Source: CAYRWR01 sp964428015
Lineage (GTDB): Bacteria > Spirochaetota > Brevinematia > Brevinematales > CAYRWR01
Length of the DNA: 64,000 nt
Reading direction: 5' to 3'
Assembly (NCBI GenBank): GCA_964428015.1
Contig: CAYRWR010000007.1
Location: 1-64,000, forward strand
Shown here: positions 44,760-53,857 of the stretch, piece after piece
How the letters are laid out: every line of letters begins with the position of its first letter
Position numbering within the stretch: position 1 is the stretch's first letter
Program-made: the position numbers and the translations under genes
Notes under the pieces: model-generated
Databases searched by the model: none
Seen by the model: only the letters and a program-made list of their open reading frames with translations
What the model was told of the DNA's origin: nothing

Positions 44760-46027
44760 TTCCGTTCCAAAAGAGTCAGCATTTCTACATGGTGTGTCTG
44801 GGGAAACATATCCACCAGGTAACATTCTTTCAGCGAATACTTTTCACTGAGTAACTGAATATCACGAGCCAATGTGGATACTTTACAGGAAGAATAAATA
44901 ATTTTGCGTGGTGCCATATCCAAAAGGAGCTGGACTACTTCCCGGTCCAATCCGCGACGGGGCGGATCTACGATGATCACGTCAGCCGGGCCCAGACGAG
45001 GCAACACTTCAAACACATCTCCCAGTTCAAAGCGGACATTACTGGAAATTTTGTTGATCTGCAAATTATGACGCGCGTCCTGAACGCTGGATTTAGCCAG
45101 CTCTACCCCTATGGTCTCACCGGCAAAATGGCTCACGAAAAGTGTAATCAGTCCGATTCCGCTGAACAGGTCATATATCTTTTCATGGCCGTCTTTATCC
45201 AGGAAGCTTACTATCTTTTCCAGCCAGAGGGGCACCACATAATCGTTAACCTGAAAGAAGGAATCCTTGGATATCTTGAATTTTATTTCCCGGCCAGCAG
45301 CACGCACAGTCTCATATACAGGCCTGTCTTCATATTTATCGGAATGGACCCAGTGGACTGTTGTATCCCCATCCAGGGTAGTCCTCACTTTGTAATTATG
45401 GCCGGGATATTGTTCCTGAGTGCGCATGGACTGCAGAGCCTGATTGATACCGGGCATGGCGATCCTGCATTCTTCGATATCCACTACAAATTTACTGTCC
45501 CTTCGGAAAAAGCCGGTAAGCTGTTTTCTGGGATTTACCTTGAAAGTAGTGGTGTTGCGGTAATAATATTCCTGAGGGCTGGATATTATGCCGCTGAGTT
45601 TTTCAATGCCCAGTTTACCTATGCGGTTCAAAGTCTCCAGGACCCATTCACTCTTCAGTGCCAGCTGATCCTCATAGGAAATCATCTGATAGTCACACCC
45701 CCCGCACATGGAAAAATAAGGACAGGGGGGCTCCAGTCTGCGCTCTGATTTTTCCAGGATTTCCACCGGTTCAGCCATGGCATAATCTTTGCTTTCTTTG
45801 TAGACCTTGACTTTCATTAGTTCTCCGGGTATACCAAAGCGGACAAAGATGACCTTTTCATCTTCATAGGCCAGACTCACCCCTTCCCCGACATATTTCA
45901 CTATGCGCACGGTGAGTTCCCTGTCTGTCCCCTTTAGTTTACGGGGGCTTAAGCCTTCCATGTTTTCAGGCTGTTGGTTGGTTGCTGGTGGTGTTTTTCC
46001 CATTGGATTTTTTTCCTTTTTTCCCAT
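44756..46027 (-). CDS. rlmD: 23S rRNA (uracil-5-)-methyltransferase, RumA/RlmD-like
   Basis: 423 residues. A TRAM domain starts at about residue 33 (ELTVRIVKYVGEGVSLAYED), followed by the iron-sulphur region CPYFSMCGGCDYQM, the SAM-binding segment YDLFSGIGLITLFV and DPPRRGLDR with the catalytic Cys in IIYSSCKVSTLARD. All match the RlmD/RlmC family that adds a methyl to U1939 or U747 in E. coli numbering; which of the two is unclear. The start at 46027 overlaps the upstream CorC-like gene by 62 bases. An ATG at 46003 is a fair alternative because AAAAGGA lies just before it. Confidence 0.88.
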   Translation of the reverse strand: MGKKEKNPMGKTPPATNQQPENMEGLSPRKLKGTDRELTVRIVKYVGEGVSLAYEDEKVIFVRFGIPGELMKVKVYKESKDYAMAEPVEILEKSERRLEPPCPYFSMCGGCDYQMISYEDQLALKSEWVLETLNRIGKLGIEKLSGIISSPQEYYYRNTTTFKVNPRKQLTGFFRRDSKFVVDIEECRIAMPGINQALQSMRTQEQYPGHNYKVRTTLDGDTTVHWVHSDKYEDRPVYETVRAAGREIKFKISKDSFFQVNDYVVPLWLEKIVSFLDKDGHEKIYDLFSGIGLITLFVSHFAGETIGVELAKSSVQDARHNLQINKISSNVRFELGDVFEVLPRLGPADVIIVDPPRRGLDREVVQLLLDMAPRKIIYSSCKVSTLARDIQLLSEKYSLKECYLVDMFPQTHHVEMLTLLERK

Positions 46028-47255
46028 TAGTGCCAGTCCGTTTACGGGTACTGATCCTGACTTTCTCTATCCTGCGGTTGACGATGGACAATACTTCAAA
46101 TTCATAGCGGGAGTAGTTGAATTTTTCTCCGGCATGGGGCAAATGTTCCAACTGCTGTAAAACAAAGCCGCTGACTGTCTCAAAACTGTCTTTTTTGATA
46201 TCTATATGGAGTTCTTCTTCCAATTCATCTATGTCAAATAAACCATCCACCACAAAACTATCACCTTCTTTTTTGAAGGGCTGATCACTGCCCAGATCCA
46301 CAAACTCACCCACGATTTCTGTGACCAGATCCTGGGAAGTAATGACTCCGGAGACCCCGCCATATTCATCCACAGTAAATATCATCTGGGACATTGATTC
46401 CTGCATTTCCAGGAGTAGTTTATCGATTTCCAGACACTCCGGCAGGAATAAAGTATCCCGGGTATATTGTTTTACCATCTCATTACGCCGAGCGTTCAGT
46501 ATATCTTTATTTTCAATATAACCGACTATATTGTCTACCCTGCCCCGGTATACAGGCAGTCGGGAATGCCGGCGTGTCAGCATCAGCTGACTGGCTTTTG
46601 AAACTGAGTCATTTTCTTCCACACAGACCATACGGATCAGAGGAATCATGATTTCACGGGCTTTAATATTCTTGAAATTCATGATACTTTCAATAAAGTC
46701 TTTTTCCCTGTCCTTCATCACCCCTTTGGAGATGGAGATATCCAAGAGAAGCTTAAAATCATCTCTGGAAACCGCGCCTTTATTCTTTTTATTCATCCCC
46801 AAAAGGCGTAGCAGAAGCTTGATACTCCGGACAAATAAAAACTGGAAAGGAAACAGCAGAATAAACATCAGCCAATAGATCCAGGCCAAACCCCGCATGA
46901 TCTGGTCAGAAAAAGTGCGAAAAATAATTTTAGGAAACACATCTGAAAACAATAAAATAAGCGGAGTCAAAATACCTGTGACTATCAGGGGTATAAACTC
47001 CGCTGTCTTGAAATGATTGGCGACATAATTGGTAAAAATAAGAGAAGCAGCTACAATACAGGTGTTAGTTCCCAACAGAAACATGCCTATCATATCTTCC
47101 GGCCTCTGCATCAGCCATTCCAGTATACGGGAACGACGGTCTTTAGCTGCGAGATTGGCATGCAGTCTCAGTCGGTTAATGGAAATAAAGGCGGTTTCTG
47201 AACCGGAGAAAAATCCTGCCAGGAGGATGAATATGCCTACCCATAACAGTTCCAT
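45966..47255 (-). CDS. CNNM/CorC/HlyC-type CBS-pair transporter, second copy
   Basis: 429 residues: a DUF21 transmembrane domain (four helices, about 1-150) beginning GIFILLAGFFSGSETAFISI, a CBS pair (about 205-320) and a CorC_HlyC domain (about 335-410, SFVVDGLFDIDELEEEL). The family comprises CNNM/CorC-type Mg2+ or divalent cation transporters; members are also called hemolysin-like for historical reasons. The basic tail TGTNGKKGKKSNGKN is encoded in the part overlapping rlmD. Its start overlaps the previous gene by one base (TGATG). It is a paralogue of the protein at 48490. Confidence 0.92.
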   Translation of the reverse strand: MELLWVGIFILLAGFFSGSETAFISINRLRLHANLAAKDRRSRILEWLMQRPEDMIGMFLLGTNTCIVAASLIFTNYVANHFKTAEFIPLIVTGILTPLILLFSDVFPKIIFRTFSDQIMRGLAWIYWLMFILLFPFQFLFVRSIKLLLRLLGMNKKNKGAVSRDDFKLLLDISISKGVMKDREKDFIESIMNFKNIKAREIMIPLIRMVCVEENDSVSKASQLMLTRRHSRLPVYRGRVDNIVGYIENKDILNARRNEMVKQYTRDTLFLPECLEIDKLLLEMQESMSQMIFTVDEYGGVSGVITSQDLVTEIVGEFVDLGSDQPFKKEGDSFVVDGLFDIDELEEELHIDIKKDSFETVSGFVLQQLEHLPHAGEKFNYSRYEFEVLSIVNRRIEKVRISTRKRTGTNGKKGKKSNGKNTTSNQPTA

Positions 47256-48490
47256 CAGCGACGCTCCACCAGAAATTTATCAATATGATTGGCACTGCGG
47301 TCTCTGACCGTGAGTTTCCATTTATCCACTTCGATAAAGTAACCGGTGGAAGGAATATCCCCGGCTTTTTCAATAACCAGGCCGGCTAAAGTCTCAAAAT
47401 CCTCCGATGTCACATCTGTCTTGAAATATTCGTTGAATTCACCAATAGATGTATCCCCGCTGACCAGGTATTTAGTATTTGACATGCGAATAATTTTTTT
47501 ATGTATATCGAATTTTTCATCAATAAATTCACCAACAATTTCACTCAATACATCAGCAATGGTGATAATTCCCATGGCAGAGCCGTATTCATCCACCACG
47601 GTGGCCATACGTATCTTTTTTTTCTGAAAGTCATCCAGCATCTCAGTCAGCCTCTTAGTCTCCGGTACAAAATACATCGCTTCCATGATATCACCGATTT
47701 TTCTTTCACCGATTTCATTTATCTGATGTATATAGGGATAGATATCCCGCAGATAAATCACACCGACTATATTATCATCGGTCTCATCAAATACCGGGAA
47801 TTTTGAGTAAGATGATTTTTTGATGACAGATATCGCTTTCTTCAGGGGCATCTCTTTATCCAGACTGATCAATTTATTACGGGGAGTCATAATATTGTAG
47901 ACTTCCCGGCCTGTAAATTTCAGTACAGATTCCACCAGACGTTTTTCATCATTATCCAGAAAAGTTCCCCGGGAGACCAGGGAGAGAAGCGCGTCCAGAT
48001 GGTTTTCCTGCTCATCCTGATTCCGGTTACGCAGCAGATGATTGACTAATTTGAGAATACCATTGGACAAAGCTTCGATAGGTATGGCCAGAGGCCTGAG
48101 GAATATATAGATTGGATAAAGTAATTTGGAGTTGAACAGACTGACCGCTTCCACATTTCGGATAGCGATAGTCTTGGGCGTAATCTCTCCGAAAAACAGC
48201 AGAAGCGCTGTAATGAGTATCGTGCTGAGTATATAGTTATCTATTTGCAGGTGCCTTTCCAGAATGGAGGAAGTGGCTACATTGACGAAAGTATTTCCCA
48301 GAAGGATTGTAATTAGCAGTAAAGAGCTCCGGTTCAGCATGGTGTGAATGCGTTTAAAGCCCTTGTGCTTGCGCATCTTTTTGAGTTTGATATTATCCAG
48401 GCTGAATAATCCTGTCTCACTGGAGGAAAAAAAAGCTGAAAGAAGTAACAATACAGTAACAATAGCGACAGTTACCAGGTCCAGTTGCAT
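47255..48490 (-). CDS. CNNM/CorC/HlyC-type CBS-pair transporter, first copy
   Basis: 411 residues with the same three-part layout: DUF21 (TVLLLLSAFFSSSETGLFSL at about 10), a CBS pair (NIMTPRNKLISLDKE then MATVVDEYGSAMGIITIADV) and the C-terminal CorC_HlyC domain ending WKLTVRDRSANHID. The two copies are clearly diverged, not a recent duplication. Both lie in the long Mla-DegT run. Divalent cation export or sensing is likely. Confidence 0.92.
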   Translation of the reverse strand: MQLDLVTVAIVTVLLLLSAFFSSSETGLFSLDNIKLKKMRKHKGFKRIHTMLNRSSLLLITILLGNTFVNVATSSILERHLQIDNYILSTILITALLLFFGEITPKTIAIRNVEAVSLFNSKLLYPIYIFLRPLAIPIEALSNGILKLVNHLLRNRNQDEQENHLDALLSLVSRGTFLDNDEKRLVESVLKFTGREVYNIMTPRNKLISLDKEMPLKKAISVIKKSSYSKFPVFDETDDNIVGVIYLRDIYPYIHQINEIGERKIGDIMEAMYFVPETKRLTEMLDDFQKKKIRMATVVDEYGSAMGIITIADVLSEIVGEFIDEKFDIHKKIIRMSNTKYLVSGDTSIGEFNEYFKTDVTSEDFETLAGLVIEKAGDIPSTGYFIEVDKWKLTVRDRSANHIDKFLVERR

Positions 48491-48536
48491 TACGAGAATA
48501 CCTCCGGGACTTCCTCCGGGGTGCTGATCAATGTAT

Positions 48537-49634
48537 TCAGGATACCACCTCTTTGATTACATCAGCAATCTGTTTCTGAGAAGCTTCATCCAGGAAGGGG
48601 TGCATAGGCAAACTCATGATTTCAAGGGCAATTTTTTCTGAAACCGGAAAATCGCCGGCTGAATGTCCCAGATAATCAAAAGCCTTCTGCAGGTGAATGG
48701 GTATAGGATAATGGACCGCTGTGGGTATATTGGCTTTGGTCAATGCATCCACTACTTTCTGACGGTCTTTTACCCGGATAGAGTATTGCGCGTATACATG
48801 CCGGGTGGTATCTTTTCCACTCTTGGGTGTGATCACATCGATATCTTTCATGAGATCGTTATAACGCTGTCCGATTTTATGACGGGCGTCACACTCTTTG
48901 TCGAAATGATCCAGTTTAGCCAGTAGGATGGCAGCCTGCATACTATCCAGACGGCCGTTGATTCCTATGCTGCTGTGTATGTACCGCGCGCTCTGGCCAT
49001 GGTTGAGCAGTTCCCGGATTTTGAGGGCGGTTTTTTCATCTTCACAGAAGATCATTCCGCCATCACCATAGCAACCCAATGGCTTGGAAGGGAAAAAGGA
49101 AGTAGCAGAAAGAGAAGAAAGCGCTCCGGAAGCGCGGCCTTTGTATCTGGCGCCCAGACTCTGTGCAGCATCTTCCAGTACAAACAGGTTATGTTTTGCA
49201 GCTATGGCATTGATTCTGTCCATATCAGGACACTGGCCATACAGCGAAACAGGCATGATACCTTTGGTACGGGAGGTAATTTTAGCTTCAATCTGGTCTA
49301 TATCCATCATATAAGTTTGTTCTTCTATATCTACAAAAACAGGTTTTGCTTTTAGAAATGCGATGACTTCAGCGGTGGCAAAAAAAGTAAAGGGAGTGGT
49401 GATGATCTCATCTCCCGGCTGTATATCCATAGCCATCAACACTAACAACAGAGCATCTGTGCCGGAAGAACAGGCAATGGCATGGCCGGCACCTGTAAAA
49501 GCTTTGAGACGGTCTTCCAGTTCTTTGACCTGGGGACCCATAATATACTGGGAACTTTTTAATACATCCCATATCCTATTGTCAATCTCAGATTTGTAGG
49601 CCTGGTACTGTGCCTGAAGGTCGATAAACTGCAT
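48537..49634 (-). CDS. DegT/DnrJ/EryC1 family aminotransferase
   Basis: 365 residues, full length. It uses PLP: ACSSGTDALLLVL (about 53-65), EDAAQSLGARYKG and the Schiff-base Lys in FFPSKPLGCYGDGG (about 178-191). The sequence is close to WbpE/WlbC-type enzymes that make amino sugars for LPS O-antigen (VKELEDRLKAFTGAGHAI and GPQVKELE near the start). It would aminate a keto-sugar nucleotide in the cytoplasm. Other sugar-synthesis genes are not adjacent. It follows mlaD by 79 bases on the same strand. Confidence 0.92.
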   Translation of the reverse strand: MQFIDLQAQYQAYKSEIDNRIWDVLKSSQYIMGPQVKELEDRLKAFTGAGHAIACSSGTDALLLVLMAMDIQPGDEIITTPFTFFATAEVIAFLKAKPVFVDIEEQTYMMDIDQIEAKITSRTKGIMPVSLYGQCPDMDRINAIAAKHNLFVLEDAAQSLGARYKGRASGALSSLSATSFFPSKPLGCYGDGGMIFCEDEKTALKIRELLNHGQSARYIHSSIGINGRLDSMQAAILLAKLDHFDKECDARHKIGQRYNDLMKDIDVITPKSGKDTTRHVYAQYSIRVKDRQKVVDALTKANIPTAVHYPIPIHLQKAFDYLGHSAGDFPVSEKIALEIMSLPMHPFLDEASQKQIADVIKEVVS

Positions 49635-49713
49635 CCTCTGCTCCTTTACTTATACACCCTGTTATTTTTAGACTATTCTATTTCCATAAACAAAAACCAG
49701 CTGTTAATGCCAC

Positions 49714-50565
49714 CTACTTTCCTACCACTATCGAATTGGGTTTATTTTTCAAGATAGCGGTAAATTCTTCCAGATTCTTGATAGTGGATTTAATATTCTG
49801 GGCCAGATTTCTGTCTTTTGCCAGAGACAGTAATCCATCCGGAGTATTTAAAGTATCCGAAAGCTGATGCAGCTGTTTGGTAGTAGCTTCCAGGTCATTG
49901 ACAATCCTGCTTATCTTAGCAGGATCTATGTTGGTAAAAGAACCGGATAAAAGAGCCAGATTACGGGATGCAACCTTCAGGCTGGAAACTGTACTTTTGA
50001 TATCCTGTTCATTTTCCAGGACCAGTTTGTTCAAATTGTTTACCAGATTACCTATATTATTAAAAGTAGAGCTGACATTGCCGATGATTTCTCCCTGGGT
50101 ATCCCCCATGACAGAGGCAATTAAATCCCCAAAAGAATCCATCATCTGTGACATTCCTACCGGTGATCTACCTGTAATAACTTCTCCGTCTTTAAAAAAG
50201 ACGCCTTCATTAGGATTGAAATTTTCTACACTGATGTATTTGGTACCAACCACGCCGGTAGAATAGATGTGAAATGTAGCAGACCGGTTGATCTTATACT
50301 TTCCTTCGATAGCCAGGACAATATTCAATCTATCCCCTTTAAACTGGATATCATCCACAAAGCCTATATCTTTACCTCCCAGCACCCGGACTTTGGACCG
50401 GGGTGTAAGGTTGTCCACAAAAGAATATTCTACATTCAGTTTGTAACCGCCTGAGAATTTATAACTGTACTTTCCGGCAAAATAAATACCCACTAAAAAC
50501 AGGATTATGCCTAGAAAAATAAAAATACCGATGCCTACATAATGTATATCTTCTTTTTTCTTCAT
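49714..50565 (-). CDS. mlaD: MCE-domain lipid transport protein MlaD-like
   Basis: 283 residues: one N-terminal helix (about 10-30), a single MCE domain (about 38-120) with VRVLGGKDIGFVDDI and GTKYISVEN, then a long coiled coil (about 155-260) forming a tube-like extension. In the Mla system MlaD forms the periplasmic hexamer that carries lipid between the inner-membrane ATP-driven unit and the outer membrane. The start overlaps mlaF by one base. No mlaB or mlaC gene is adjacent. Confidence 0.93.
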   Translation of the reverse strand: MKKKEDIHYVGIGIFIFLGIILFLVGIYFAGKYSYKFSGGYKLNVEYSFVDNLTPRSKVRVLGGKDIGFVDDIQFKGDRLNIVLAIEGKYKINRSATFHIYSTGVVGTKYISVENFNPNEGVFFKDGEVITGRSPVGMSQMMDSFGDLIASVMGDTQGEIIGNVSSTFNNIGNLVNNLNKLVLENEQDIKSTVSSLKVASRNLALLSGSFTNIDPAKISRIVNDLEATTKQLHQLSDTLNTPDGLLSLAKDRNLAQNIKSTIKNLEEFTAILKNKPNSIVVGK

Positions 50566-51413
50566 TATTTTCTCCTAAAACGTGATGAATGCATCTTCTC
50601 GTTTATCTTCTCTATTTCTTTTAGATACTCGTTGGTGATGGGGCCTTCTGTACTGCCTTGTATAAACTGCCTCAGATAAGGATTGTCACTGGTATCCAGT
50701 TCATCCGGTGTACCAATAAATATTATCTTGCCCTGAAATACCATCCCTACTCTGTCAGCAATATATTTGGCACTGCTGATATCATGTGTGACCACTACAA
50801 AGGTAGTATTCAACTGCTGTTTAACCGACTTAATGAGATGATTAATATTGGCAGTCATGATCGGATCCAATCCTGTGGTCGGTTCATCAAAGAGTACTAC
50901 CTGGGGCTCAGACACGATAGCTCGAGCCAGTGCCACCCTTTTCATCATACCGCCCGATAAATCTGAGGGCATGACGTCCTCCACTCCGGGCAGCCCCACT
51001 AAAATAAGAGCATTTTTAATTTTCTCTTCTTTTTCTGCTTCGTTCATTTCCGGACGCATATGATCCAGCGCAAATAGGAGGTTCTGGCCCACGGTGATAG
51101 AGTCAAATAAGGCTCCACCCTGGAACAGCATGCCTATCTCATTTTGTATTTCAAAGTGTCTTTCATCAGACACACTATGGATCTCTTCATTATCAATATA
51201 AATTTCACCTTCATCTGGCAGCAGGATACTGGTAATGTGTTTAAGAAGTACACTTTTACCTACACCGCTCTGCCCGATAATGACAAAGGTTTCACCTTTA
51301 ATGATTTTTAGATCCAGTCCGTCTAAGATGACTTTATCACCAAATTTTTTCTTCAAGCCGTAGAGCTCAATTTTGTATTCAACATCGCTGTCTGCATGTC
51401 TTTTTTGCGGCAT
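50565..51413 (-). CDS. mlaF: Mla ABC transporter ATPase MlaF-like
   Basis: 282 residues. Walker A GQSGVGKS, Q-loop, signature LSGGMMKR, Walker B VVLFDEPTTGLD and H-loop VTHD are intact. FQGGALFDSITV is the typical MlaF Q-loop region. The C-terminal extension (EYLKEIEKINEKMHSS) resembles other members. It drives lipid transport together with mlaE upstream and mlaD downstream. Confidence 0.95.
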   Translation of the reverse strand: MPQKRHADSDVEYKIELYGLKKKFGDKVILDGLDLKIIKGETFVIIGQSGVGKSVLLKHITSILLPDEGEIYIDNEEIHSVSDERHFEIQNEIGMLFQGGALFDSITVGQNLLFALDHMRPEMNEAEKEEKIKNALILVGLPGVEDVMPSDLSGGMMKRVALARAIVSEPQVVLFDEPTTGLDPIMTANINHLIKSVKQQLNTTFVVVTHDISSAKYIADRVGMVFQGKIIFIGTPDELDTSDNPYLRQFIQGSTEGPITNEYLKEIEKINEKMHSSRFRRK

Positions 51414-51424
51414 AAAATAATTTC

Positions 51425-52204
51425 CTAAAATTTAAAAATAATAAACAACATTCCTAAAAAGTAATCCAGTAAGATCACCATAAAACTGGAAGATACCACA
51501 GAACGGATCGTGGCCTTTCCCACGCCATCCGCTCCGCCCTGGGCGTTAAAACCCTGGTATGTAGCTATCAGCATCAATGTGGCACCAATAACTACGGATT
51601 TAGTCATAGACTCCCATACATAAGACGCTTTCAAAGGTATTTGCACCCACTCCCAATAAGTATAGCTGGTCACCTTGTGCGCGCCAAAGGCGGAGAGCCA
51701 TCCTCCAAACATGGATATCAGGCTGGAAATAAAAGTCAGCACCGGCATGGCCACTATTCCAGCCAACAAGCGGGAGGAAACCAGAAACCTGATGGGATCA
51801 ACAGAAAGTGTCTTCAGGGCGTCAATCTGTTCTGTCACTCTCATGGTACCCAGCTCAGCAGTAACAGAAGAACATACCCGGCTGACCACAATGAGAGATG
51901 TCAGCACTGGACCCAGCTCTCTGATAATAGCAATACCCAGTGCACCACCTACAAATTGTGCTGTGCCGGACATAATATATTCCAGGGCATTACCAATCTG
52001 CAAACCCAGGATCATTCCGGTAAAAAAACCGGTCAGACCTACAACCGGAATTGACCTGATACCTATATGCCATATATGTTTCAATGTCTCTTTGGGATGC
52101 TTTATATTATAAGGTAAATTCCTCAATGCTTCAATTCCAAACATCAATAACTTACTGAGTTTAATAAAAAAGTTATTCATCTTTGCTTTCAGGTTATTAA
52201 ACAT
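51425..52204 (-). CDS. mlaE: Mla ABC transporter permease MlaE-like
   Basis: 259 residues from ATG 52204, which follows GGGG with a short gap; a longer frame exists to 52222. Typical MlaE features: GFFTGMILGLQIGNALE, ELGPVLTSLIVVSRVCSSVTAELGTMRVTEQIDAL and FFGTxxx-like helices; five to six membrane segments. First gene of the mlaEFD operon. Transports phospholipids between the membranes. Confidence 0.95.
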   Translation of the reverse strand: MFNNLKAKMNNFFIKLSKLLMFGIEALRNLPYNIKHPKETLKHIWHIGIRSIPVVGLTGFFTGMILGLQIGNALEYIMSGTAQFVGGALGIAIIRELGPVLTSLIVVSRVCSSVTAELGTMRVTEQIDALKTLSVDPIRFLVSSRLLAGIVAMPVLTFISSLISMFGGWLSAFGAHKVTSYTYWEWVQIPLKASYVWESMTKSVVIGATLMLIATYQGFNAQGGADGVGKATIRSVVSSSFMVILLDYFLGMLFIIFKF

Positions 52205-52616
52205 TTTTTCCCCATATGTCAACTAATCGATAATTTTATCACAGTATTTATTTAATTTCAAAGAAAGGCATTTTTCACCCAGTCATTTTCAGATAAAATT
52301 GTAAACTTTAAAAATTTCTATTCAGTTTATAATAATAAACTCTGGTTTCGAGTAATTTTGTCATTCTGAATGGGAGTAAAGAGTCTCTCTTTCTTATAAA
52401 ATATATTACTTCAACGTCACCAGGATACCCTTCTTTTCACTTAAATCGACAAGCAGAGCGGTGTATAAATAGTGTCAGATTAAAACTAATATTCCTTACA
52501 ATGTATACAGAAACCTTGTAATAGAGCTTATTCTATTTAAGTTCCGGGCTTAGTTTGCTAAATTTAGCACATTTTAGTATAATAATCATTACTGATTCCA
52601 TTCTAAGGATTTATAA
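52205..52616. other. Divergent regulatory region
   Basis: About 410 AT-rich bases with no gene. It includes the promoter and palindrome upstream of the Omp85-like gene (52555-52583); the Mla promoter must lie on the other strand. Confidence 0.55.
52555..52583 (+). promoter_or_regulatory. Promoter with palindromic operator candidate
   Basis: TTGCTA (52555-52560), 17-bp spacer, TATAAT (52578-52583). A perfect 14-bp palindrome, TGCTAAATTTAGCA, at 52556-52569 overlaps the -35 box, as expected for a repressor site. It lies 34 bp before the Omp85-like gene. Confidence 0.6.
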
Positions 52617-53813
52617 ATGAAAAAACTCATTGTACTTTTTATTCTCTCCCTTACCTTACTAATTAACCAGGCTTATAGTATAACTATTACCAAAATTGAA
52701 TATAAAGGTTTAGGCGAATCCCACACCAATATGATTTTATCATTTTTCAAAGAGTACCAGCCTGGAAAAGATTGGGAACCGGAACAGTTGAACCGGGTAC
52801 TCAACCGGGTTGCTGACAGAATGACCATCACCGGATGGTTTAAAAATGTCTCCGTAACCAATATATCCACTAATAAAAATGAAGCTCATATACTTTTTGA
52901 TTTTCAGGAAAGGATCTCCTATACCGCCTGGCTGGGAGACCTCTATGTGGGGCTTACCAAATTTAATCTGTGGGGCAAAGGTAAAGTAGTCTCCTTTGAA
53001 GTAGGACCCTATAGGCAGTTGGTCTTTATACAGGATAAGATGCTGAATTTTACTCCTTTTTCTTATATTTTTGAATTAGGCGCCAAGGAAATCTTCTGGC
53101 AGACTTATTCCAACAATACCTACGCGGAGACAAAGATACTGTGCAGAATCCTGCGGGGCGATGCCGCTTATGAAATCATCCCTGACGGCATGATCCACTT
53201 AAATTTCACTGCCATTAAACTGGTGGAACTCACCAATAATATAAAGATTGACAGTTATTTTGATGTGGGCCTGGGCCTGAGTTATGACCGTACTGCAGGT
53301 TTCCCGGTTATCAATTCCGGATGGAAATCAAAACTGGATATGAAATATGTGTTCGGACCTAATTTTCTGAAAACTGAATTTAAAATAAACCTTTACCAAA
53401 AAGTATCCAAAACCATCCATTTTTCAGAGTTCCTGCATGGGGGATTTAACACCACCTCTGCCGACATACCCAGTTATCATATGTTTTCACTGAGAAATAT
53501 CGATGGGCTGCATAGCCTGACTCAGGGACTGAGCGGTATGATAGGCAACTATGTCTGGGATGTCCATGGAGAATTCCGATGGGCTTTCTGGGAAGTAATT
53601 CCTTTTCTGCTGATCTTTGACCTTCAAATCGAAGCGGTGGCCTTTATCGAAGCCGGAGAAGCCCGTATCACTCCGGATACTTTGGGCAATCCCCACTTTG
53701 TCTATGGCGGAGGCCTCAGATTTTATATGAATACCTTTGTAGTCAGAGCGGAAATGGGTATTGATGAGACCGGAGAAAGTTCTGTAACCAGCTCCTTCAG
53801 TGCCGCGTTCTAA
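52617..53813 (+). CDS. Short Omp85/BamA-like outer membrane protein
   Basis: 398 residues with a Sec signal (1-20). Residues about 22-95 look like one POTRA domain (TITKIEYKGLGESHTNMILS, then ISTNKNEAHILFDF). The rest is a beta barrel ending in TSSFSAAF with the GGGLRFYMNTFVVRAEMG strand pair typical of the last strands of Omp85 proteins. Full BamA has five POTRA domains and about 800 residues, so this is a minimal member, like TamA-type or two-partner types but shorter. The usual VRGY loop motif is only weakly visible (RNIDGLHSL). Promoter at 52555. Confidence 0.75.
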   Translation: MKKLIVLFILSLTLLINQAYSITITKIEYKGLGESHTNMILSFFKEYQPGKDWEPEQLNRVLNRVADRMTITGWFKNVSVTNISTNKNEAHILFDFQERISYTAWLGDLYVGLTKFNLWGKGKVVSFEVGPYRQLVFIQDKMLNFTPFSYIFELGAKEIFWQTYSNNTYAETKILCRILRGDAAYEIIPDGMIHLNFTAIKLVELTNNIKIDSYFDVGLGLSYDRTAGFPVINSGWKSKLDMKYVFGPNFLKTEFKINLYQKVSKTIHFSEFLHGGFNTTSADIPSYHMFSLRNIDGLHSLTQGLSGMIGNYVWDVHGEFRWAFWEVIPFLLIFDLQIEAVAFIEAGEARITPDTLGNPHFVYGGGLRFYMNTFVVRAEMGIDETGESSVTSSFSAAF

Positions 53814-53857
53814 AGGATAGAAGTTTCCATTGGGTTCTATATAGCTGAAATATCTAA

